A stretch of DNA of 64,000 nt from Comamonas sp. JUb58 (GCF_004364775.1 NZ_SOAL01000007.1:186001-250000); one strand, 5' to 3'; numbered from the stretch's first letter, positions 55,983-62,548 are shown. The notes: a model not told the origin generated them from the sequence alone. A program made the numbers and translations.

Positions 55983-56255
55983 ATGACGGAGCAAGAAATC
56001 CTGGCCAAGATCCAATCGCACGATCTACCGCTGCCCAGGCCGAGAGATGTGGGTGCCTTCTATGCAGCCTGGCTAGCGACTGTCTATGACGCCTTGACGC
56101 CCGAGCAGCAGGCGCAGGCAATTACGCTGGGTGGCGTCGTCAACTACCGCAGCACTTACCTCGTCCCCGTCCTGAAAGTTTCCGACATTGACGGCTGGCT
56201 GTCTCAGTGTGGGAAGAGCGTAGGCCCGCTGACTTCTGACGGATCGCTTGCATGA
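55983..56255 (+). CDS. Small phage protein in the SOS-box operon (90 aa)
   Basis: Begins MTEQEILAKIQSHDLPLPRP; AAGGGGAAAAAC ribosome-binding site. 12 bp after the HTH gene, so probably under the same LexA box. Compact alpha/beta composition (ALTPEQQAQAITLGGVVNYRS). LexA-controlled antirepressors in Salmonella Gifsy prophages are of similar size, but no homology is claimed. Confidence 0.6.
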   Translation: MTEQEILAKIQSHDLPLPRPRDVGAFYAAWLATVYDALTPEQQAQAITLGGVVNYRSTYLVPVLKVSDIDGWLSQCGKSVGPLTSDGSLA

Positions 56256-56279
56256 AAAAACCGCCCGGAGGCGGTTTGT
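56256..56279 (-). terminator. Terminator of the RexB-like gene (bidirectional stem)
   Basis: Perfect 8 bp stem AAACCGCC/GGCGGTTT. On the minus strand it is followed by a T run; it also lies just after the stop of the convergent 90-residue gene. Confidence 0.75.
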
Positions 56280-56307
56280 AGATGGCCGATCGCTCTGGTG
56301 CAAATCG

Positions 56308-56751
56308 TCATTCGGCACTAAGCAGTGCAAAAAATACCAACAAGACTCTGTAGAAGCAAGAGAGCGCGTAAGCGAACAGCGTAGCCCAAGCAGGGATGAT
56401 GTAGGTGTAAAGCAACTCGGGTAGCGCGTCGAAAGAGGTGGCCATCAAACAGATGGAACCAATGCATAAAGTAAAGTTTGATAACAGCGCTGCTTTGAAA
56501 TAACCTAACAATATCTTCCAAATCTCCGGCTTGGACTTTAGCCATGTATATTTGGGAGATCTGAAACTTAGCAGCATTGCTTTTGCTGTGCCTAGAAACC
56601 CCATTAATATTGCGGATACGCTAATTGCAGAGTTTAATATTGCTTCAAGCTTGGTGGCTTGAATTTTGAATTCAAAATACCAGGCAAAAAATCCTGTAGT
56701 CAATGAGAAAATTACAGGGAAATACTTCTCTGTGATTAACTTATTGCTCAT
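56308..56751 (-). CDS. 4-TM membrane protein, RexB-like by position and topology
   Basis: 147 residues with four hydrophobic helices (about 11-27, 37-58, 82-105, 115-143), a basic cytoplasmic loop after TM2 (SFRSPKYTWLKSKPE) and no signal peptide. Lambda RexB is 144 residues with four TM helices and acts as an ion channel in phage exclusion. The gene starts 4 bp after the RexA-like gene and is followed by a terminator. The DNA is distinctly AT-richer than the flanks. Kiwa KwaA is an alternative analogue. Confidence 0.65.
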   Translation of the reverse strand: MSNKLITEKYFPVIFSLTTGFFAWYFEFKIQATKLEAILNSAISVSAILMGFLGTAKAMLLSFRSPKYTWLKSKPEIWKILLGYFKAALLSNFTLCIGSICLMATSFDALPELLYTYIIPAWATLFAYALSCFYRVLLVFFALLSAE

Positions 56752-56755
56752 TATT

Positions 56756-57625
56756 TTATATCCAGTCTTTCATTGTCTGCTCTAGCAGACCGTATAGTTG
56801 AATGGGATCATATCTTTTCCCAGTGGTTCTGTCAATGCTATTTGCCTTATATACAGAGAATTTTCTGGATTCCAGGAGGTCTATTGTTTCGACTTGCTCC
56901 TCTTCAGAATGTTTGGCTGTAACAAAAAGACTGTCATTATCACCGGATCGACTTTTTATTTTCTCGACAAGTCGCTCAACCCAGCTCCTATCTAATTTAT
57001 TCTTTTTTATTCTGGCATCCACAGATACGCTGAATTTGTAGGAAGTGCCATGAGCATCAACGCTTTGTTTCAAAGCTCCCTCAATGCCCGTCCCCTGTAA
57101 GAGCGCTACATCGGCCATAGTCACACCATCTATACAAGCCTCGACCTCTGTCACGATCTGCTTGTGGCCGTACTTGGCAGCGGCATCGTTGGTGAGCACG
57201 GGAATAAATGAATAAGCCTGAGGTGTATTCGCTTCGCTTATAGATAAATACTCTTTGATGCGAGATGCTCTCACTCCGTAATGGTTATATTGGATAACTA
57301 ATTTTGAATTTTTTGGCAAGTAGAGTATTGATGTTTCTTCAGATAAAATCTGATCGTCATCCAGATCAAGGTCTTTTACGGCCTCGGCAGTGGTTGATAC
57401 TCCTGGCCAGTTGTCGTCCTGAAATTTGCAGAATCTAACCAGCCAGTAGTCATCACCATTGGTAAATTGTTTTTTCTGAACATCATCGATGCGGATTCTT
57501 TGGCCGCCGCAATCTAGAATTCTGTCTTCTAATGGCTTTGCTGCGATTGCTTGCAAAACATCTTCAAGCGGTTTTGCTTGTTTTGCTTGGTTAACGAGAT
57601 AGCAGTAAACTTTGATGGTCTTCAA
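56756..57625 (-). CDS. Soluble 289-aa protein, RexA-like by position and pattern
   Basis: TTG start at 57623-57625 with a strong AGGAG seven bases upstream. Lambda RexA is 279 residues. The order of features matches: a strand-rich N-terminal third, an acidic DLDLDDDQILSEE before a strand pair (TSILYLPKNSKLVIQY), the hydrophobic IVTEVEACI, and LLQGTGIEGAL, which I compare with ATDIEGEL in RexA. Directly downstream of the repressor, with the 4-TM gene next, as in cI-rexA-rexB. AT-rich, so probably acquired separately. Similarity is remote and needs a profile search. Confidence 0.6.
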   Translation of the reverse strand: MKTIKVYCYLVNQAKQAKPLEDVLQAIAAKPLEDRILDCGGQRIRIDDVQKKQFTNGDDYWLVRFCKFQDDNWPGVSTTAEAVKDLDLDDDQILSEETSILYLPKNSKLVIQYNHYGVRASRIKEYLSISEANTPQAYSFIPVLTNDAAAKYGHKQIVTEVEACIDGVTMADVALLQGTGIEGALKQSVDAHGTSYKFSVSVDARIKKNKLDRSWVERLVEKIKSRSGDNDSLFVTAKHSEEEQVETIDLLESRKFSVYKANSIDRTTGKRYDPIQLYGLLEQTMKDWI

Positions 57626-57738
57626 CCCGGGCTCCTAGTGTTTTTGATGTGTTTACTTAAATCTGATTGCTTCGTCTGAAACGTTTATGCAAGAGGCTGA
57701 TAAGTTCTATTGGTGCTTAGACTTGCCCAATGCCTGCT

Positions 57739-57763
57739 AAAAAAAGCCCTCCGAAGAGGGCTT
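57739..57763 (-). terminator. Repressor terminator with UUCG loop
   Basis: Minus strand: AAGCCCTC-TTCG-GAGGGCTT followed by T (seven in total). It separates the repressor gene from the RexA-like gene, which must then have its own promoter or rely on read-through. Confidence 0.85.
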
Positions 57764-57768
57764 GCACT

Positions 57769-58335
57769 TCACTGCGACTGAGGCTCCTTGGTTTTTCGGG
57801 GCGCGCGCTTTCGTGCTGCCGATTTGGCAGGCGGGGGAGCAGGAGAAGCTGATGGAATGGGAGCGTGAGGGAAAGGATTTGCGGCAGACTTCTGCGGCCG
57901 GGCCACCCCGTGCAAGCGGTTGGCCAGCTGTAACAAATCGTCCTTCGATTCATTGGGCAGATCCCGATACATGAGTACCAGTTGCATCTCAAGCTTTGAC
58001 AGACTGGTTAGGTCCGCCGGCCCAGCCGAATCGTCACCGCCAGCCGTTGCAACTGCTTCACCAATAACCTTAGCCTCGCTCGCGAGGGTCAAGCTGAAAT
58101 CATCGATCTGGCAACCGAAGATCTTCGCAAACTTGGCTGCTGCTGGAGCGTTTAGCGGGATACCTCCGTTGAGGTACTGACTCACCGCGCTCTGGTTGAT
58201 GTCAAGCAGCACGCCCAGGGCAAGTTGCCCACTCGGCAGCCCATCTTTTTTGCGCGCAGCCTTCCATTGCTCAAAGATTGCTTTTAGTCGCCGAGCATCG
58301 GCATGCTGCTCAGGGGAGAGGGGGAGGGCTGGCAT
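57769..58335 (-). CDS. Phage repressor, XRE-HTH type without peptidase domain
   Basis: 188 residues from the ATG at 58335 (MPALPLSPEQHADARRLKAI). The HTH lies in GQLALGVLLDINQSAVSQYLNGGIPLNAPAAAKFAKIFG (about 36-74). The C-terminal half is a short helical segment and a Lys/Ala/Pro tail; no S24/LexA Ser-Lys peptidase motifs are present, so RecA-stimulated self-cleavage is not expected. No Shine-Dalgarno, and a TATACT -10 ends 9 bases before the ATG: probably leaderless, as lambda cI from pRM. Divergent from the Cro-like gene over shared operators. Confidence 0.82.
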   Translation of the reverse strand: MPALPLSPEQHADARRLKAIFEQWKAARKKDGLPSGQLALGVLLDINQSAVSQYLNGGIPLNAPAAAKFAKIFGCQIDDFSLTLASEAKVIGEAVATAGGDDSAGPADLTSLSKLEMQLVLMYRDLPNESKDDLLQLANRLHGVARPQKSAANPFPHAPIPSASPAPPPAKSAARKRAPRKTKEPQSQ

Positions 58336-58344
58336 GGGGGCGAG

Positions 58345-58350
58345 AGTATA
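58345..58350 (-). promoter_or_regulatory. Repressor promoter (pRM-like) -10 element
   Basis: TATACT on the minus strand ends 9 bases before the repressor ATG. A TTGATT lies 15 bases upstream of it, so the -35 is imperfectly spaced, as expected for an activator-assisted promoter. Confidence 0.5.
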
Positions 58351-58370
58351 AGTAACGCTGATTAAAATCA

Positions 58371-58409
58371 AACAGTCGGACTGTTGACTTATGAATTAGT
58401 CGGACTGAT
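58371..58409. promoter_or_regulatory. Operators OR1 and OR2
   Basis: AACAGTC-G-GACTGTT (58371-58385) is a perfect palindrome; ATTAGTC-G-GACTGAT (58395-58409) has one mismatch. Centres are 24 bp apart. Both share the AGTC-S-GACT core with the two operators over pL, 2.9 kb away. Confidence 0.85.
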
Positions 58410-58412
58410 AAT
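58384..58412 (+). promoter_or_regulatory. Rightward early promoter pR
   Basis: TTGACT (58384-58389) and GATAAT (58407-58412) with a 17-base spacer, directed at the Cro-like gene. The transcription start would fall at or within a base or two of its ATG (58418). Confidence 0.8.
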
Positions 58413-58417
58413 GAGGT

Positions 58418-58651
58418 ATGCACAACCTCAAACCTATTCGACAGCTTCTTGGAGTGACGCAACGAGCTATGGCCGAAGGGCTGGGCTGCACCCAGGGCAA
58501 CATCGGCAACTACGAAAAAGGGCAAACCCTTCCGCCCGATGCTGCTAGGAACCTGATCGCCTTCTCGGCAACCCTCGGCCTGGTCATTTCATACGACCAC
58601 ATTTACGGCGGGGCGTTGCTTCCCAAGCGCAAGGAGGTGGCCCATGGATAA
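58418..58651 (+). CDS. Cro-like HTH regulator
   Basis: 77 residues; HTH_XRE in LLGVTQRAMAEGLGCTQGNIGNYEKGQTLPPDAARNLIAF (about 10-50). First gene of the rightward operon. It has no usable ribosome-binding site (GAGG is one base from the ATG), and the pR start point predicts a leaderless mRNA. Its stop overlaps the next gene's start. Expected to bind the same operators as the repressor and favour lytic growth. Confidence 0.85.
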   Translation: MHNLKPIRQLLGVTQRAMAEGLGCTQGNIGNYEKGQTLPPDAARNLIAFSATLGLVISYDHIYGGALLPKRKEVAHG

Positions 58652-58841
58652 GTCCACCGCCCGCATGGTCGCGGCAATCAACCGGACCGCGCGCAGGATG
58701 AGAGAAGAGCGAGATAGGCGTCCAGCACCTGCTCCTGAGTCTCTATCACCGCCAGCGGCGTATCCGCATGACCCTCTTCCCTCAACGCGTTCCGATCTAT
58801 CGCTAGGCCTGTCGCCACCTGAGCAGCCTGCACTGGGGTAA
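58644..58841 (+). CDS. Small Arg-rich phage protein (65 aa)
   Basis: MDKSTARMVAAINRTARRMR, then EERDRRPAPAPES and a Pro/Ser-rich tail. Strong AAGGAGG six bases before the ATG, which overlaps the cro stop. The N-terminus is a basic helix, a possible RNA- or DNA-binding element. Most of the gene lies antisense to the minus-strand gene at 58678. Confidence 0.55.
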   Translation: MDKSTARMVAAINRTARRMREERDRRPAPAPESLSPPAAYPHDPLPSTRSDLSLGLSPPEQPALG

Positions 58842-58920
58842 GTGTCGTGATTAGTTGGGTGACCACCAAGCTCAAGGCTTGCAACTGCCCCTCTATGCCG
58901 GCCATGGAAATACCGCTCAT
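58678..58920 (-). CDS. Hypothetical phage protein on the opposite strand (80 aa)
   Basis: From the ATG at 58920 (MSGISMAGIEGQLQALSLVV), preceded by AAGGAGGGCAGAC, an excellent ribosome-binding site. Helical, protein-like composition (LTPVQAAQVATGLAIDRNAL). It overlaps the plus-strand Arg-rich gene for 164 bp, so only one may be functional, or they regulate each other as antisense RNAs. Confidence 0.5.
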   Translation of the reverse strand: MSGISMAGIEGQLQALSLVVTQLITTLTPVQAAQVATGLAIDRNALREEGHADTPLAVIETQEQVLDAYLALLSSCARSG

Positions 58921-59017
58921 GTCTGCCCTCCTTGAGGCTCTGGTTACTGGTTGTGTCGGAACTACCAGCATAGCTCAAGGCAGGGCAGGCACCTCTCTCT
59001 AGAAATTTTGTAGTCGT

Positions 59018-59046
59018 CGTTTTCATGTTCTCAGTATCTGAAAACG
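59018..59046. promoter_or_regulatory. Inverted repeat upstream of the CII-like gene
   Basis: CGTTTTCA (59018-59025) and TGAAAACG (59039-59046) are perfect 8 bp inverted repeats, centred 65 bp before the CII-like start. Possible binding site for an early regulator. Confidence 0.4.
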
Positions 59047-59096
59047 CCAAACCGACCGCCAGCCTTAAATAAACCGCATTTCAAGGGATCGTAAAA

Positions 59097-59618
59097 ATGA
59101 CCTGCCACCTCTCACAAACCGATTGGCGCGACGTTGTTTACAACACCGTCCGCAGTACCGCTGGTGGCGTTGTTGACGCTGCGCGGTTCCTCACCGAGCG
59201 CCGTGGTCGCTCGATCCACCCCGAAACCCTGCGCGCCCGTCTGCGTGGCGTGGATGGCGAGTGGATCAACCTGGAAATGCTGGAGTTGTTGACCGAGTGG
59301 ATGCAGGAGAAGACCGGCGCTGCGCCCATGGACTGGCTTAAGGCCTTGAGCAACCGCTTTGGCATGGTCGCCATGGAACTGCCTCCGGCTCCAGAGGGTG
59401 GCTGGTCTTGTGAGGTCAGCGCTATCAAGACAAAGCTGCTGCAGCTCAACGTCGAAGGCGGATCGCTCACGGCGCTGGGGATGAAGGTCACTGATGACCT
59501 GTCTATTAGTCCGCGTGAAGCCGAGGAAATGTCTGCCCAGATCATGGCTGAGGTCGAGCTGCTGCTGCGCTTGCGCCGCAATATCTGCCGCGCTGCAGGT
59601 CTGGAGGCTGGTCAATGA
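59097..59618 (+). CDS. Phage CII-like regulatory protein (CP76 family)
   Basis: 173 residues matching the P2/186 CII-type (Phage_CP76) family: VYNTVRSTAGGVVDAARFLTERRGRSIHPETLRARLRG holds the helix-turn-helix, followed by INLEMLELLTEWMQEK. Such proteins activate repressor synthesis to establish lysogeny. Its stop overlaps the next start (ATGA). Confidence 0.75.
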   Translation: MTCHLSQTDWRDVVYNTVRSTAGGVVDAARFLTERRGRSIHPETLRARLRGVDGEWINLEMLELLTEWMQEKTGAAPMDWLKALSNRFGMVAMELPPAPEGGWSCEVSAIKTKLLQLNVEGGSLTALGMKVTDDLSISPREAEEMSAQIMAEVELLLRLRRNICRAAGLEAGQ

Positions 59619-59788
59619 ACGCCTTCACCCGCCCAGCCAAATCCATCGCCTCCGGGCTCACCAAGCCCCGAATCCTCAAGACAGTAGACCGCAACCCTCG
59701 CTACCACGGCTACTACATCGAAAGCGGGGCTCAGGCCCAGGCATCAAGTCTCAAGACCCAACGAATTCTGAAAGGAGCCCTGCGATGA
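59615..59788 (+). CDS. Small phage protein (57 aa)
   Basis: MNAFTRPAKSIASGLTKPRI ... GYYIESGAQ ... basic C-terminus. ATGA overlaps on both sides support translation. Function unknown. Confidence 0.55.
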   Translation: MNAFTRPAKSIASGLTKPRILKTVDRNPRYHGYYIESGAQAQASSLKTQRILKGALR

Positions 59789-60075
59789 ACAACGCCCGAG
59801 CAAGCGACCCAATTACCAGCGTCATCGCAGGCGAGCGCGCAGCTCTGTTTGCGGGCAATCACTGCGACCGCATTTTGGCCGCGCTGGCCGATGATCTGAA
59901 CCCGCCCGGCTGGGGCGGCATGACGGCCGGCGAGATGGCACAGGCCACCGGCATGTCTGTAGAGCAGGTCTGCCGCCGTCTGCCTGAGCTGCAGGCACGC
60001 GGCCAAGTGCAAGTTGTGCAGTTCGAAGGCGAAGACCTGCTGCGCAATGGCTATCGCGTCTGGGAGGCTGTATGA
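59785..60075 (+). CDS. Phage winged-helix protein (96 aa)
   Basis: Start at 59785 after AAAGGAGCCCTGCG. The C-terminal 60 residues (MTAGEMAQATGMSVEQVCRRLPELQARGQVQVVQFEGEDLLRNGYRVW) form a winged helix-turn-helix with recognition helix VEQVCRRLPEL. Directly before the initiator gene with a 4 bp overlap. Likely a DNA-binding regulator or replication accessory. Confidence 0.65.
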   Translation: MNNARASDPITSVIAGERAALFAGNHCDRILAALADDLNPPGWGGMTAGEMAQATGMSVEQVCRRLPELQARGQVQVVQFEGEDLLRNGYRVWEAV

Positions 60076-60932
60076 GCATCAAGCTCATGACGGCAGTATT
60101 TGACCGCTACCCCAACGGTGGCGGCGAAATGCTGCTCGCGCTGGCCCTGGCCGATCACGCAAGCGACGATGGAACCAAGGTCTACCCAAGCATCAAGGCT
60201 CTGGCTGAGAAGACTCGCCAATCTGAGCGCACCGTTCAATATCAGCTGCGCCGCATGCAAGAGACTGGCTGGCTGATCTTGGTTGGCGCTGGTAATGGGG
60301 GGCGCAGCATGACCTCTGAGTACCGCATTTCTCCCATTTGGATAAAGGGTGCAGAAATTGCACCGTTTCAAAAGGGTGCAACTGACGACACAAAGGGTGC
60401 AAGTGACAACACTAAAGGGTGCAATCTGACGCATGAAAGGGTGCAACCCATTGCACCCGCAAATAACCGTCAAGAACCATCAGAGAACCATCAAGTAACC
60501 GTCATTGATGGCGCGAGCGCCAAAAAGCCAAAGGCGAACCGCTCGACTGTCCTGCCTGCCGACTTCATGCCAAACGAAACGGCTGAGGCAATGGCCCTCG
60601 AGATGGGCCTGAACCTGGGCGACCAGCAAGCCGCATTTGAGGACCACCACGCCGCGAAGGGCTCGACCTTCATCGACTGGCAAGCGGCGTTCCGCACCTG
60701 GTTGCGCAACGCCACCCGTTTTGGCCGCTCGACCCAAGCCACTGGCGCGCCACAGCGCAGCGGCGAAACCGGCTACCAGCGCTCGATGCGCGAGCGGGCC
60801 CAAGAGGTCGTACCGTCCATTGCCCGGCAAGCTCCAGAAGCTTCGCCTACCGATTTTTTCAAGAACCAAGCCATTGAGGTCGCGGCTCGGCGCATTGAGC
60901 AGCCACAGAAACGAATTGGAGGCGGAGCATGA
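60072..60932 (+). CDS. Phage replication initiator, lambda O-like organisation
   Basis: 286 residues. N-terminal winged helix (KVYPSIKALAEKTRQSERTVQYQLRRMQETGWLIL, about 36-70) as in phage O/gp18-type initiators; a linker (residues 91-129) of low complexity encoded by five DNA iterons; and a C-terminal domain (FMPNETAEAMALEMGLNLGDQQAAFEDHH...DWQAAFRTWLRNA) typical of phage replication proteins that recruit the helicase loader. Overlaps the P-like gene by 4 bp. Origin-binding is inferred from the internal iterons. Confidence 0.82.
   Translation: MSIKLMTAVFDRYPNGGGEMLLALALADHASDDGTKVYPSIKALAEKTRQSERTVQYQLRRMQETGWLILVGAGNGGRSMTSEYRISPIWIKGAEIAPFQKGATDDTKGASDNTKGCNLTHERVQPIAPANNRQEPSENHQVTVIDGASAKKPKANRSTVLPADFMPNETAEAMALEMGLNLGDQQAAFEDHHAAKGSTFIDWQAAFRTWLRNATRFGRSTQATGAPQRSGETGYQRSMRERAQEVVPSIARQAPEASPTDFFKNQAIEVAARRIEQPQKRIGGGA
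60344..60460. other. Candidate phage replication origin (five iterons)
   Basis: AAAGGGTGCA occurs at 60344, 60371, 60392, 60414 and 60436, all in the same orientation; the last four are 21-22 bp apart, two helical turns. The first and last are followed by TTGCACC/TTGCACCC, making GGGTGCA...TGCACC palindromes at the ends of the array. It lies inside the initiator gene, as lambda ori lies inside gene O. Confidence 0.75.
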
Positions 60933-61390
60933 GCTTGCCGGCAGCATGGATCGACAAGATCTTCACCAAACTGACCCTGGCCTACGGCCGTGACTTCCTG
61001 GGCCGCTGGGAGGGCATCGACCTGAACGCTGTGAAGTCCGACTGGGCGCACGAGTTGGCTGGGTTTGAGCGCTTCCCCGAGGGCATTGCTCACGCGCTGA
61101 CCCATCTGGACCCTGCCAAGCCACCGACGGTGTTCCAGTTCCGCGACCTGGCACGCAAGAGCCCCCGCGCTGAGGACAAGCAACTGCCGGCGCCGGCCGC
61201 ATCACCTGCCGTGGTTGCCGAGCAGCTAAAGCGCCTGGCGCCAATGCTCAAGCGCCTTGAGCCCCGCGCAGACAAGGCATGGGCCCACACGATCCTGAGC
61301 CGCGTTCGTGCCGGCGAGAAGCTGAACCCGACAACAGTTCGATTTGCCCGCGAGGCAGTGGGCGACAAGCAATTGCTGGAGGCGCAATGA
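60929..61390 (+). CDS. Phage helicase-loader-like protein (P-like)
   Basis: 153 residues. N-terminal part WIDKIFTKLTLAYGRDFLGRWEGIDLNAVKSDWAHEL, then PPTVFQFRDLARK, matches the pattern of lambda P-type proteins that load DnaB at the phage origin. Shorter than lambda P (233). Position directly after the O-like gene supports this. Confidence 0.6.
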   Translation: MSLPAAWIDKIFTKLTLAYGRDFLGRWEGIDLNAVKSDWAHELAGFERFPEGIAHALTHLDPAKPPTVFQFRDLARKSPRAEDKQLPAPAASPAVVAEQLKRLAPMLKRLEPRADKAWAHTILSRVRAGEKLNPTTVRFAREAVGDKQLLEAQ

Positions 61391-61560
61391 TCCAAAAGAA
61401 CCAGTTCTACACGCTTCCAAGCGGGGCAATAGTGAAGGTCAACAGCAAGGCAGAGGGATGCCCAGATTGGAACTGCAGCTACCAGGACAAAGGGCGCCAG
61501 GGTGTGCAGGTCAGCCTGAGTGAGGCTTTCATCAGCAAGTTTGCGGAGGTGTGGGGATGA
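61387..61560 (+). CDS. Hypothetical phage protein (57 aa)
   Basis: MIQKNQFYTLPSGAIVKVNS, then a Cys-containing beta-rich segment. ATGA overlaps with both neighbours. Function unknown. Confidence 0.55.
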   Translation: MIQKNQFYTLPSGAIVKVNSKAEGCPDWNCSYQDKGRQGVQVSLSEAFISKFAEVWG

Positions 61561-61913
61561 CAGATCGTGAATTGTTGGAGGCGGCTGCCAAGTCCATGGG
61601 GTTCAAGGATTTCAGCTTCACGGATATGCGGGGATGGGGTGAGGCCCGGTACGGGCTAAGTGAGGGCATCTGCGCTGATGAGTTGGACGACTATTGGAAT
61701 CCTCTGGTGGATGGCAATGCAGCATTGAATCTGGCTGTTGTGCACGGAATGGAAGTCAGCTTCCACCATGGTCTGGGCCAGGCCCTTGCCGTGGTTCCTG
61801 GCCACTCCAGAGGTCGTGGTGAGTATTGGCAAGCAGGCAAGCCAATGGAGGCCACCCGCCGCGCCATTGTCCGCGCAGCCGCCGCCATCCAGCAAGCCAA
61901 GGAGGCCCAGTGA
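61557..61913 (+). CDS. Phage protein, paralogue of the gene at 51960 (118 aa)
   Basis: MTDRELLEAAAKSMGF ... DDYWNPLVDGNAALNLAV ... RAIVRAAAAIQQAKEAQ, matching the leftward-operon protein at 51960-52286 in three blocks. GGAGGTGTGGGG ribosome-binding site. Function unknown. Confidence 0.7.
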   Translation: MTDRELLEAAAKSMGFKDFSFTDMRGWGEARYGLSEGICADELDDYWNPLVDGNAALNLAVVHGMEVSFHHGLGQALAVVPGHSRGRGEYWQAGKPMEATRRAIVRAAAAIQQAKEAQ

Positions 61914-62110
61914 CATGTGCAACCTGCAAACACTGGCAGCTAAAGGACTCGTCCGGCCAAGCAACACCGATGGCAAAGCACCACATGGCGCCATGCGAGT
62001 TTGGCCCATCGTGGCGGTTCATGCCACCACACCAAACATGCAACAGCCACCAGGCTGCACCGGTAAATGTGATCAAGGCCAGGGATGCCTGGCTCAACAA
62101 GAAGGGGTGA
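61910..62110 (+). CDS. Cys-rich phage protein (66 aa)
   Basis: GTG start at 61910 overlapping the upstream stop (GTGA), with AAGGAGGCCCA before it. CATCKHWQLKD ... APCEFGP ... TCNSHQ gives four cysteines, consistent with a small zinc ribbon. A widespread early phage family of unknown function. Confidence 0.65.
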   Translation: MTCATCKHWQLKDSSGQATPMAKHHMAPCEFGPSWRFMPPHQTCNSHQAAPVNVIKARDAWLNKKG

Positions 62111-62114
62111 GGGG

Positions 62115-62420
62115 ATGAGCATCAAAGAATTCGTGGCCAATCTGGATTTAGACCAGCTTTCCCATTGCGCAGAAGAAGTCGAGACGCGGCTCCGCACCTT
62201 GAAAGAGGGCGAAAAGGTTCGCCTTTGGCATGTTGATGTCGAGCGTACCTTTTGCTTTGCGTCTCCTGAGCCTAAAGAGGTAATCGAGTGGCTGCAATCG
62301 TTCCTGGCTCACCGGCATGCATCAGGAGAGCTCGACCGAATCAATGTTTATCCAATGTCCGCCTATCCATGCGAGGTTGCTGGCTGGGTGAAGGGAAATG
62401 AAAAGCCGGAGGACGTATGA
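62115..62420 (+). CDS. Hypothetical phage protein (101 aa)
   Basis: MSIKEFVANLDLDQLSHCAE ... VRLWHVDVERTFCFASPEPKEVIEWLQSF. GAGGGG precedes the ATG. Alpha/beta fold likely; function unknown. Confidence 0.6.
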   Translation: MSIKEFVANLDLDQLSHCAEEVETRLRTLKEGEKVRLWHVDVERTFCFASPEPKEVIEWLQSFLAHRHASGELDRINVYPMSAYPCEVAGWVKGNEKPEDV

Positions 62421-62548
62421 AGCCAAAACTGATCAAGAGCAACGGCATCTGGCACTGCGCCCTGGTGTCGGCACTGCGCGGGTTTGTGGGCCTGGGCTAC
62501 ACGCCGGCCGATGCATACCAAGACTGGCTGACTGGTGGTGCGCGATGA
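62417..62548 (+). CDS. Small phage protein (43 aa)
   Basis: MKPKLIKSNGIWHCALVSAL followed by GYTPADAYQDWLTGGAR; resembles small proteins next to ninB in other phages. ATGA overlaps at both ends. Function unknown. Confidence 0.6.
   Translation: MKPKLIKSNGIWHCALVSALRGFVGLGYTPADAYQDWLTGGAR

Noticed and set aside
56308-57625. Kiwa (KwaA/KwaB) defence system
   Set aside because: A 4-TM plus soluble protein pair also fits Kiwa, but gene order is reversed, sizes match RexA/RexB better and the location beside a phage repressor is that of rexAB. Kept as an alternative, not the call.
57769-58335. LexA/CI-type self-cleaving repressor
   Set aside because: The C-terminal half has no Ser-Lys peptidase motifs or Ala-Gly cleavage site; it is too short and low in complexity for an S24 domain.
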